A DNA stretch of 32,595 bases, taken from assembly GCA_964633145.1 (NCBI GenBank), contig CAZWFE010000027.1, forward strand, positions 1 to 32,595, in the 5' to 3' direction. Each line of letters begins with the position of its first letter. The first letter of the stretch is position 1. A model generated the notes under the pieces. That model saw only the letters and a program-made list of their open reading frames with translations, searched no databases and was not told the origin of the DNA. Positions 16,393-23,805 of this stretch are shown one piece after another. A program made the position numbers and the translations under genes. This stretch comes from CAJXSD01 sp964633145. Lineage in GTDB: Bacteria > Pseudomonadota > Alphaproteobacteria > Rhodobacterales > Rhodobacteraceae.

Positions 16393-17514
16393 TTACCGTT
16401 CGATCAATATGCGCAACATGCGGCGCAGCGGCTCTGCGGCACCCCACAACAGCTGATCGCCGACGGTAAAGGCGTTCAGGTATTCATTGCCCAGGTTCAT
16501 TTTACGCAAACGACCCACTGGAACCGATAATGTTCCTGTCACCTTGGCAGGGCTAAGTTCGGCAACAGTCGTGGCGCGATCATTTGGAATGATCTTGGAC
16601 CATTCGTTGGCCTGATCCAACATGTCGTGGATTTCGTCCATCGGAACGTCACGTTTCAATTTGATCGTCAGCGCCTGCGAATGGCAGCGCATGGCGCCGA
16701 TGCGCACACATGTGCCGTCAATCGGAATGGGGCTGTCTGAACGACCCAAGATTTTGTTGGTCTCAACAACGGCTTTCCATTCCTCTTTCGATTGGCCATT
16801 GTCTAGGGCCACATCAATCCATGGGATCAAACTGCCGCCCAGTGCCGCGCCAAAGTTTTCGGTGGGAAAGGCATCGGACCGCATGGTTTCGGTCACAATG
16901 CGATCAATGTCCAAAATTGCGGACGCAGGATCGGCCAGTTGTGGTGCCACAGCATCGCGCAATGCGCCCATCTGCGACAGCAATTCGCGCATGTTGCGCG
17001 CGCCTGCACCTGATGCGGCCTGATATGTCATAGATGTTGCCCATTCGACCAAATCGTTCTGGAACAAACCGCCCAATCCCATCAGCATCAGCGACACGGT
17101 ACAGTTGCCGCCGACGAAATCCTTTTTCCCAGCGCTTAGGGCTGTGTCGATCACATTGCGGTTGACGGGGTCCAAAATAATTGTGGCAGCATCCTCCATC
17201 CGCAGTGCAGATGCCGCATCAATCCAATACCCGTTCCAACCGGCTGCGCGCAGTTTGGGAAACACATCCTTGGTATAATCGCCGCCCTGACAGGTGACGA
17301 TCACATCCATCGCCTTTAGCGCATCGATGTCATTTGCATCCTGCAACGGGGCCGCGCCATTGCCCATATCCGGGCCCATTTGACCCGTTTGGGATGTCGT
17401 GAAAAACGTCGCTTCGTCGATCAGTTGAAAATCGTTTTCATCGCGCATCCGATCCATCAATACGGATCCGACCATGCCACGCCAGCCGACAAAACCAACA
17501 CGTTTAATTGACAT
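16393..17514 (-). CDS. asd: Aspartate-semialdehyde dehydrogenase, E. coli-type long form
   Basis: This 373-residue enzyme reduces aspartyl phosphate to aspartate semialdehyde with NADPH, feeding lysine/diaminopimelate, threonine and methionine. The N-terminal NADP loop is VGFVGWRGMVGSVL, the catalytic residue is Cys138 in FVGGNCTVSLM, and the substrate segment YQAASGAGARNMRELL is intact. These signatures and the length belong to the gammaproteobacterial-type Asd rather than the roughly 340-residue form common in Rhodobacterales. ATG 17514 has AAAGGGA eight bases upstream. The gene is followed by a terminator and divergent from the deacetylase-like gene. Confidence 0.95.
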   Translation of the reverse strand: MSIKRVGFVGWRGMVGSVLMDRMRDENDFQLIDEATFFTTSQTGQMGPDMGNGAAPLQDANDIDALKAMDVIVTCQGGDYTKDVFPKLRAAGWNGYWIDAASALRMEDAATIILDPVNRNVIDTALSAGKKDFVGGNCTVSLMLMGLGGLFQNDLVEWATSMTYQAASGAGARNMRELLSQMGALRDAVAPQLADPASAILDIDRIVTETMRSDAFPTENFGAALGGSLIPWIDVALDNGQSKEEWKAVVETNKILGRSDSPIPIDGTCVRIGAMRCHSQALTIKLKRDVPMDEIHDMLDQANEWSKIIPNDRATTVAELSPAKVTGTLSVPVGRLRKMNLGNEYLNAFTVGDQLLWGAAEPLRRMLRILIER

Positions 17515-17704
17515 TTTTACGTCCCTTTATCCCAAGTGGTAAATTCATGCGCTGCATATACTGTTTTTTCCACAGGGGAAAGGTGGGGGGACAGGGTTTT
17601 TGGTCGCATTGATTGGAAATTATTGTCCCAGCGTTTGATTGCGTGAAACATATTCAAATGATAAGCACGCAACACGCCCAACACCCTGTGACATTGGATC
17701 AAAC

Positions 17705-18625
17705 ATGCCTGCTATCGCGCTTATTACGCATCCAGACTATGATATATCAGTGCCGCAGGGGCATCGGTTTGTTGGGCAAAAGTTTTCCGACCTGATGCAA
17801 TATTTGACGGTGCAGACATGGTTTGAAAACTTTGAGATTTTTCAAACGAAACCCGTACGCATATCCGATTTACGCGCGGTTCATGACGCGGAATATATTG
17901 CGAATTTCGCCTATAATAAACTGGATATTGCCGCGCAGCGGTCATTAAACTTGCCATGGAATGAACGTTTGCTAAAGCGCAGTTTTTTGGCCGTAAACGG
18001 CACCTATCAAGCCGCGCAAATCGCGTTGGATCGCGCAATTGCGTGTCATGCCGCAGGCGGGACGCATCATGCCCACCGCGGGCATGGATCAGGGTTTTGT
18101 GTGTTTAATGACCTTGCTTTCGCGGCGCATGCCTTGATCCGGCATAACGGCGTAAAACGGGTTTTGATATTGGATGTTGATGTACATCAAGGCGATGGCA
18201 CGATTGATATTTGTTCATCAAATTCAGATATTTATACTGCGTCTTTACATGGGTTGAACAACTTTCCGTTTCAAAAACGGCAAGGATCAATGGATATTAC
18301 ATTGCCCGACGGTATGACGGATGGGCCGTATATCAGCATCCTAAATTCTGCTTTGCATCAGATATGGCGCGATTTCGAACCTGAATTTGTCATCTATGAT
18401 GCGGGCGTTGACGTGCATGGTGCTGACGGATTGGGTCGGTTGAATTTAACCAACCAAGGTATATTCGACCGTGATCGCACGGTGATGCAATTTTTCAAAA
18501 ACCGCCGCGTCCCAATTGCAACAACGATTGGCGGCGGATACAGCCGCGATCGCGCTGCGCTGGCGCAGCGGCACAGTTTGGTATTTGCCGCGGCGCAGTC
18601 TGTTTTTGGGCCTGACCGATTATGA
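17705..18625 (+). CDS. Histone deacetylase-like zinc amidohydrolase
   Basis: The 306-residue protein starts at ATG 17705 (MPAIALITHPDYDISVPQGHRF); the open frame reaches further upstream without family-like sequence. The arginase/deacetylase-fold catalytic parts are all present: the His pair in GGTHHAHRGHGSGFCVFND (121-122), zinc ligands Asp159 and His161 in LDVDVHQGDGT, a third Asp236 in YDAGVDVHGADGLG, and Tyr279 in GGGYSRD. Bacterial members remove acetyl groups from small molecules such as polyamines, or from proteins; the substrate is unknown. It overlaps the convergent ABC ATPase gene by six bases. Confidence 0.9.
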   Translation: MPAIALITHPDYDISVPQGHRFVGQKFSDLMQYLTVQTWFENFEIFQTKPVRISDLRAVHDAEYIANFAYNKLDIAAQRSLNLPWNERLLKRSFLAVNGTYQAAQIALDRAIACHAAGGTHHAHRGHGSGFCVFNDLAFAAHALIRHNGVKRVLILDVDVHQGDGTIDICSSNSDIYTASLHGLNNFPFQKRQGSMDITLPDGMTDGPYISILNSALHQIWRDFEPEFVIYDAGVDVHGADGLGRLNLTNQGIFDRDRTVMQFFKNRRVPIATTIGGGYSRDRAALAQRHSLVFAAAQSVFGPDRL

Positions 18626-19681
18626 TGGTCGCAATCTCAACTCGCTCTGCGGGTCAAAGTACATGACATCATTTGCGTCAAAGATCACAGTAACGGGCGT
18701 GCCAGATTCAATCGCTTGGTTGTCTTTCGTTTCAACGACGATCCGTTCGCCCGTTGGCGTTTTCAGGTAATCATAGGCCACACCGCCAAGCCGTTCACGC
18801 AGATCAACCGTCACATTTGACGCATTTTGCGTGATTGACAATGATTGTGGTCGCAGGCCAATGGTAACGTCACCGTCGGGCACATAGTCAGGGGCGGGCA
18901 TTTGAAAATGATCCAAGGCGGGCAGGGTGATCACCCTGTTTTCAACGCGCGCATCAATGAAATTCATCGCAGGTGACCCGATAAAGCCGGCCACGAATTT
19001 ATTGTCGGGGTTTTGATACAAATCCATCGGGCGGCCGGCCTGTTCAATGCGGCCCGCACGCAGGACCACGATTTTATCTGCCAAGGTCATGGCCTCGACC
19101 TGATCGTGGGTGACATATATCATCGTGGCGCCAATTTCTTTGTGCAGACGGGCGATTTCAACACGCATATCAACGCGCAATTCTGCGTCCAGGTTCGATA
19201 GGGGTTCGTCGAACAAGAATACCTCGGGGCCGCGCACAATGGCACGCCCGATGGCTACGCGTTGACGTTGGCCGCCTGACAACGCCTTGGGTTTACGCGA
19301 TAGGTAATCATCCAGTTTCAAAATGCGGCTGGCCTCGGCCACTTTGGCGTTGATCGTTGCTTTGTCCACGCCGTTCATTTTCAGGCCAAAGCCCATGTTT
19401 TCACGCACCGTCATGTGTGGATATAATGCATAGGTTTGAAAAACCATCGAAACACCCCGCGATGCAGGATCCATATGGGTCACATCGCGCGCACCAATTT
19501 TGATGCGTCCATCTGTTGTTTCCTCAAGCCCTGCGATCATGCGCAGCAAGGTTGATTTTCCGCAGCCAGATGGTCCAACAAAGACACAAAATTCGCCATC
19601 CTTGATGTCTAGGTCAACGCCATGGATAACCTGCGTTGCACCGTATCGTTTGATCGCGTTTTCTAGGGTAACACCTGACAT
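18620..19681 (-). CDS. Sugar ABC transporter ATP-binding protein (CUT1, MalK/MsmK/UgpC type)
   Basis: The 353-residue ATPase powers a CUT1 sugar importer at the inner face of the membrane. Walker A is GPSGCGKST (about 36-44), the signature is LSGGQRQR, Walker B is VFLFDEPLSNLD, and the switch His lies in IYVTHDQVEAM. The C-terminal 110 residues are the OB/TOBE regulatory domain of MalK-like proteins. AAAGGA lies six bases before ATG 19681. It is on the minus strand, 33 bases after iclR, whereas the binding protein and permeases are divergent. No other ATPase gene accompanies those genes, so it is the likely partner. Confidence 0.94.
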   Translation of the reverse strand: MSGVTLENAIKRYGATQVIHGVDLDIKDGEFCVFVGPSGCGKSTLLRMIAGLEETTDGRIKIGARDVTHMDPASRGVSMVFQTYALYPHMTVRENMGFGLKMNGVDKATINAKVAEASRILKLDDYLSRKPKALSGGQRQRVAIGRAIVRGPEVFLFDEPLSNLDAELRVDMRVEIARLHKEIGATMIYVTHDQVEAMTLADKIVVLRAGRIEQAGRPMDLYQNPDNKFVAGFIGSPAMNFIDARVENRVITLPALDHFQMPAPDYVPDGDVTIGLRPQSLSITQNASNVTVDLRERLGGVAYDYLKTPTGERIVVETKDNQAIESGTPVTVIFDANDVMYFDPQSELRLRPS

Positions 19682-19714
19682 TTATTGTCCTTTCAAATCA
19701 GTATTTGGCGCGGC

Positions 19715-20494
19715 TTAAGATGGAAACTGCCATGTTGAGGCTTCGGCGCCGATGGATTCGGCGGTCGTGATTAATGCATCTTTGAAGGCGGTTAAATCGC
19801 CCAACGTGACCCGCGACGTCGACGAGGCAATAGACACGGCGCCAATGACACGTCCGCTTTCCATCAAGATGGGCGCGGCGATGGAAATGATGCCAATCTC
19901 ATGTTCTTCGCGGTCAAAGGCCACGCCATCGGCGCGGATTGTGTCGATGTCGTTCATGACGGCATCAGCGGATGTGTGTGTGTTTGGTGTGAAACGGTAA
20001 TAGGATTGCTGTCGCAATATTATTTCCAACCGTTTTGGTGACATATAGGCCAGCATCGCTTTGCCAACACCGGTGCAATAGGCTGGGGCCGTCATGCCAG
20101 ATTGCGCCAATGTCTGGATGTGTTGGTTTGCCTGAACTTTGTCGACAAAAATCACGTTTGAATTGTCAAATTGCGCCAAATGGATCGTTTCACCCACCTG
20201 AGCGCACAGATTTTCGATGTGGTTGCGCGCAATCGGGGCAAGGGATGCGTTTTTCCAAGCAGAATGTGCCAAGCGTACCAAGCGTGCCCCCAAGGAATAG
20301 CACCCTGTTTCCGGGGAATGTGTCAGCATATTTTGATTCGTCAGAGTTTGCACAAAACGGTATAGGGTCGCTTTGGGATAGGGGCTGATGTCCTGTAGTT
20401 CGGTAAATCGGACCGGACGATCAAATGAGGCCACTAGATCCAATATTTCCAGTGCCTTACCAACTGTGCCGCTATTTCCCGTTTCCTTATTCAC
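19715..20494 (-). CDS. IclR family transcriptional regulator, predicted repressor of the galactoside operon
   Basis: The 259-residue protein starts at GTG 20494, with AGGAAG five to six bases upstream. Residues about 10-70 form the IclR winged helix (VGKALEILDLVASFDRPVRFTELQDISPYPKATLYRFVQTL). Residues about 85-255 are the effector-binding domain, with the usual TGVGKAMLAYM, DREEHEIGIISIAAPI and GAVSIASS segments. It is divergent from the binding-protein gene. The 127-base gap contains two tandem palindromes of the type bound by IclR proteins, placed over the operon's predicted start. Repression relieved by a sugar acid or its 2-keto-3-deoxy derivative is likely but inferred. Confidence 0.93.
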   Translation of the reverse strand: MNKETGNSGTVGKALEILDLVASFDRPVRFTELQDISPYPKATLYRFVQTLTNQNMLTHSPETGCYSLGARLVRLAHSAWKNASLAPIARNHIENLCAQVGETIHLAQFDNSNVIFVDKVQANQHIQTLAQSGMTAPAYCTGVGKAMLAYMSPKRLEIILRQQSYYRFTPNTHTSADAVMNDIDTIRADGVAFDREEHEIGIISIAAPILMESGRVIGAVSIASSTSRVTLGDLTAFKDALITTAESIGAEASTWQFPS

Positions 20495-20529
20495 GTGCGC
20501 TTCCTGCCTCAGGGTTCAAAAATCTTGTG

Positions 20530-20556
20530 TTGACATCTTAGACATTTTTTTAATAG
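20530..20556 (+). promoter_or_regulatory. Promoter of the galactoside operon
   Basis: A perfect -35 TTGACA (20530-20535) is followed by TAATAG (20551-20556, spacer 15) or ATAGTT (20553-20558, spacer 17). The transcription start would be near 20563-20565, inside the first IclR-like palindrome. Confidence 0.55.
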
Positions 20557-20592
20557 TTTCAATTACTGAAATCAAGTTCCATTATGTGAAAC
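20556..20592. promoter_or_regulatory. Two tandem IclR-type operators
   Basis: GTTTCAATTACTGAAAT (20556-20572) contains the perfect palindrome TTTCA-N5-TGAAA. GTTCCATTATGTGAAAC (20576-20592) is the same design with one mismatch. Together they give GTTYCA-N5-TGAAAY. Their starts are exactly 20 bases apart, about two helical turns, so two dimers would sit on the same face. They cover the predicted start and early leader of the operon, which suits repression. Confidence 0.65.
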
Positions 20593-20621
20593 TAAACTGA
20601 CATAAACTTGGGAGGGTTCAA

Positions 20622-21878
20622 ATGTCAAACTTTTTGAAAACGACGATTGCCACAGCTGCATTGGTTGCTGGCTTTGCAGGTTCGGCGATGGCCGCAGACC
20701 TGTCTGGGACATTGCGGATTACATCCGATATGTCCAACCCTGCGCCGCGTGCGGTCATGGAAAAACTGGCGGCGGATTTTGATGCGATGCATCCAAACCT
20801 GTCAGTTGATCTGACCATTGTTGATCGCGAAGCGTGGAAAACACAGATCCGCAACGCCCTGTCTGCGAATTCGCCTGACGTTGTAAACTGGTATGCTGCA
20901 ACCCGCATGACACCCTATGTCGATGCAGGATTGTTCATGGATATCAGTGATCTATGGAACGACCCTGCGATGGCATCGCTGGCATCCACCAAAGGCGCGA
21001 TGACACTGGACGGCAAGCAGTGGGGCGTGCCCTATACATACTATCAGTGGGGCGTTTATTACCGCAAAGATATCTTTGAAGAGCTGGGCCTGAGCGAGCC
21101 AAAAACATGGGCCGAGGAAATTTCAAACTGTCAGGCGATCATCGATTCTGGCCGCAAGTGTTACACAATCGGGTCCAAATATCTGTGGACTGCCGGCGGT
21201 TGGTTTGACTATATCAACTCGCGCACCAATGGCTATGATTTCCATATTCAATTGGCAAATGGCGAAATTCCATGGACTGATGAACGCGTTCGCGCAACAT
21301 TTGCAAATTGGCGTCAGTTGATCGATATGGGCGCATTTGTGGATGACCATCAGTCATACAGCTGGCAAGAAGCGATGCCATTCATGATTGACGGCAAAGC
21401 AACGGCGTATCTGATGGGCAATTTCTCAGTCGCGGCGTTCCGTGATGGTGGTTTGACTGATGATCAACTGGATTTCTATCAATTCCCAATGATCAACCCA
21501 GATGTTGATTATGCCGAGGACGCACCAACAGATACGTTCCACATCGCATCCGGCGCACAAAACGTCGAAGCGGCCAAGGCATTCTTGCTGTATGTCACAT
21601 CGCCCGACGTTCAAACTTGGATCAACTCAGGCGATGCTTTGGGTCAGTTGCCCGTGAACTCTCAGGCGTCTGTGTCGGATGATAAATTCATCCAGCAGGG
21701 CTTTGACATGCTGTCAAACAACGCAGGCGGCGGGATCATGCAGTTCTTTGACCGCGATTTCCCAGCGGAAATGGCATCCGTCGGCATGGAAGGTTTGCAA
21801 GAATTCATGGTGTTCCCCGACAATCTAGAGGACATCTTGGCCCGTCTTGAGGACACACGCCAGCGCGTCTACAAGTAA
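20622..21878 (+). CDS. CUT1 ABC transporter sugar-binding protein
   Basis: This 418-residue periplasmic protein captures the sugar and delivers it to the permeases. A typical signal peptide (MSNFLKTTIATAALVAGFAGSAMA) is cleaved after residue 24. The mature part is a family 1 extracellular solute-binding protein: ITSDMSNPAPRAVMEKLAADFDAMHPNLSVDL at the start, then WGVPYTYYQWGVYYRKDIFEELGL. Many aromatic residues suit an oligosaccharide. GGAGGG lies five bases before the ATG. As first gene of the operon and followed by a hairpin, it is probably the most abundant product. The downstream galactosidases suggest alpha- and beta-galactosides as ligands. Confidence 0.94.
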   Translation: MSNFLKTTIATAALVAGFAGSAMAADLSGTLRITSDMSNPAPRAVMEKLAADFDAMHPNLSVDLTIVDREAWKTQIRNALSANSPDVVNWYAATRMTPYVDAGLFMDISDLWNDPAMASLASTKGAMTLDGKQWGVPYTYYQWGVYYRKDIFEELGLSEPKTWAEEISNCQAIIDSGRKCYTIGSKYLWTAGGWFDYINSRTNGYDFHIQLANGEIPWTDERVRATFANWRQLIDMGAFVDDHQSYSWQEAMPFMIDGKATAYLMGNFSVAAFRDGGLTDDQLDFYQFPMINPDVDYAEDAPTDTFHIASGAQNVEAAKAFLLYVTSPDVQTWINSGDALGQLPVNSQASVSDDKFIQQGFDMLSNNAGGGIMQFFDRDFPAEMASVGMEGLQEFMVFPDNLEDILARLEDTRQRVYK

Positions 21879-21885
21879 TCGCATC

Positions 21886-21917
21886 AAACAGGGCGCGCGT
21901 CATGCGTGCCCTGTTTT
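21886..21917 (+). terminator. Intercistronic hairpin after the binding-protein gene (attenuator or mRNA stabiliser)
   Basis: AAACAGGGCGCGCG (21886-21899) pairs with TGCGTGCCCTGTTT (21903-21916) over 14 positions, including two G-T pairs, around a three-base loop. A short T tract ends the structure. It begins seven bases after the stop and 98 bases before the first permease gene. Such hairpins commonly give a high ratio of binding protein to permease by partial termination or 3'-end protection. Confidence 0.7.
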
Positions 21918-22014
21918 GTCAGCCCATTCAATATATTGGCAAACGGCCCAGCCATTTCCCAATGCATTGATCAAACAGCTGGTCGCACAAATTTGGTTGC
22001 ATAAGGGGTCATTT

Positions 22015-22956
22015 ATGACAATTGCCTATGATCACACACCCGCAAACCGCAGTTGGTTTAAACGCAACGAATTGGCCATTATGCCGTGGCTGTTTTTGCT
22101 GCCAGCGGTGCTGTTTTTCGCCGTCTATGTGATCAGCCCGATTGCACAATCGTTTTGGATTTCGTTCCATGAATGGGACGGGCTTGGCGAAAAAACCTAT
22201 GTCGGGATGGACAATTACGAACGATTGTTGGGGTTGGGCGATCAACGGATGGATCGCAAATTCGAGGTATCGTTTTGGAACAATCTTAAATGGTTGGTCC
22301 TGTATCTGCTGGCCATTCCGATGGGGTTGGCAATTGCGTTGTTTTTGAACCAGACCGTGACTGGGATCCGCATTTATAAATCACTGTTTTTCTTTCCCTT
22401 TGTGATTTCGCAGGTTGTTGTCGGGTTGGTCTTTAGCTGGTTTTACCTGCCCAATGATGGATTGTTTGATGTCATGATGGGCTGGTTTGGTGTTGATATC
22501 AAAGGCGGCGTTTTGGGCAATCCGAACACGGCCACCTATGGCATTATCGCAGCAGGGCTGTGGCCGCAAACGGCCTATTGTATGATCCTGTACCTGACTG
22601 GCTTAAACGCTGTTGATCCTGAACAGGTCGAGGCAGGGCGTCTGGACGGGGCCAAGGGTCTGCGCATGCTGTGGTATGTGATCTTGCCACAGTTGCGACC
22701 TGCCACCTTTATCGCCTTTGTCGTGACGATCATCGGCGCGTTGCGGTCGTTTGATTTTATCGCCGTTATGACCAATGGCGGTCCCTTTGGGTCAACCCGC
22801 GTTTTGTCGTTTTTCATGTTCGAAGAAAGCCTGTCGGAATTCGGGTTCCGCATGGGCTATGGCGCGGCCATCGCGGTGGTGCTGTTTTTCCTAATGCTTG
22901 GATTTATTGCCTTTTTCCTGTTTCGGATGTGGCGCGACGAACAAGAGGGCCGGTAA
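22015..22956 (+). CDS. Sugar ABC transporter permease 1 (MalF/UgpA type)
   Basis: The 313-residue inner-membrane protein starts at ATG 22015 (MTIAYDHTPANRSWFKRNELAIMPWLF), with AAGGGG six bases upstream. The longer open frame reaches back through the hairpin and is not credible. It has about six membrane helices and the CUT1 EAA loop EAGRLDGAKGLRMLWYVILPQLRP, which docks with the ATPase. It forms a channel with the next permease. The two coding regions abut without any gap. Confidence 0.94.
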   Translation: MTIAYDHTPANRSWFKRNELAIMPWLFLLPAVLFFAVYVISPIAQSFWISFHEWDGLGEKTYVGMDNYERLLGLGDQRMDRKFEVSFWNNLKWLVLYLLAIPMGLAIALFLNQTVTGIRIYKSLFFFPFVISQVVVGLVFSWFYLPNDGLFDVMMGWFGVDIKGGVLGNPNTATYGIIAAGLWPQTAYCMILYLTGLNAVDPEQVEAGRLDGAKGLRMLWYVILPQLRPATFIAFVVTIIGALRSFDFIAVMTNGGPFGSTRVLSFFMFEESLSEFGFRMGYGAAIAVVLFFLMLGFIAFFLFRMWRDEQEGR

Positions 22957-23805
22957 ATGTTTCCCAAACCCATTCAACAACAATCGCGCGGCGCGCAAAT
23001 CGGATATCAGGCGTTTTTGCCAGTGGCGCTGGTTATCTGGTTGTTGCCCCTGATCGCGGTGATGATTTTTTCCATCAAACCCGATGGCGATTTTGTCAAA
23101 GGTAATTTCTGGGGACTTCCGTCGTCGTTTGAATTTTTCACCAACTATGGCAAGGTGTTTTTTGAATCCGATATGCCACGGTATTTGATCAATTCGGTTA
23201 TGATCACGGTGCCAACGGTGATCGGTGCAGTCGCACTGGCATCAATGACGGGATTTGCGCTGGGGGTTTATAAATTCCGCGGCAACCTGTTGATCTTTTT
23301 CATGTTTATTGCTGGAAATTTTGTGCCGTTCCAAATCTTGATGGTGCCGGTGCGCGATTTGACGGTATCCATGAACCTATATGATACGAAACTGGGTCTG
23401 ATCCTGTTTCACATCGCGTTCCAAACGGGGTTCTGTACGTTGTTCATGCGCAATTTCATTCGTGCGCTGCCCTTTGCCCTGATCGAATCCGCGCGGGTCG
23501 AAGGGGTCAGCGAATGGCGCATTTTTATCTATATCGTGCTGCCCCTGATGAAACCTGCGATTGCAGCGCTGTCTGTGCTGATCTTTACCTTTATCTGGAA
23601 TGATTATTTCTGGGCGGTGGTCCTGACCCAAGGCCCCGATGCGCAGCCTGTGACCGCAGGGATCACCGCATTCAACAGCCAGTATCGCGCCGCCTATCAT
23701 TTAATGAGCGCGGGCAGTATTGTCGCCGCCTTGCCACCGGTCATTATGTTTTTCCTGATGCAGCGGCATTTCATTGCAGGCCTGACCTTGGGGGCGGTAA
23801 AATAA
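22957..23805 (+). CDS. Sugar ABC transporter permease 2 (MalG/UgpE type)
   Basis: The 282-residue inner-membrane protein starts immediately after the stop of permease 1. It has about six membrane helices and the EAA-loop equivalent ESARVEGVSEWRIFIYIVLPLMKPA. The C-terminus, LMQRHFIAGLTLGAVK, is the classic MalG-type tail that reaches into the ATPase dimer. Its stop overlaps the start of the alpha-galactosidase gene by one base (TAATG), so translation is coupled to the catabolic genes. Confidence 0.94.
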   Translation: MFPKPIQQQSRGAQIGYQAFLPVALVIWLLPLIAVMIFSIKPDGDFVKGNFWGLPSSFEFFTNYGKVFFESDMPRYLINSVMITVPTVIGAVALASMTGFALGVYKFRGNLLIFFMFIAGNFVPFQILMVPVRDLTVSMNLYDTKLGLILFHIAFQTGFCTLFMRNFIRALPFALIESARVEGVSEWRIFIYIVLPLMKPAIAALSVLIFTFIWNDYFWAVVLTQGPDAQPVTAGITAFNSQYRAAYHLMSAGSIVAALPPVIMFFLMQRHFIAGLTLGAVK

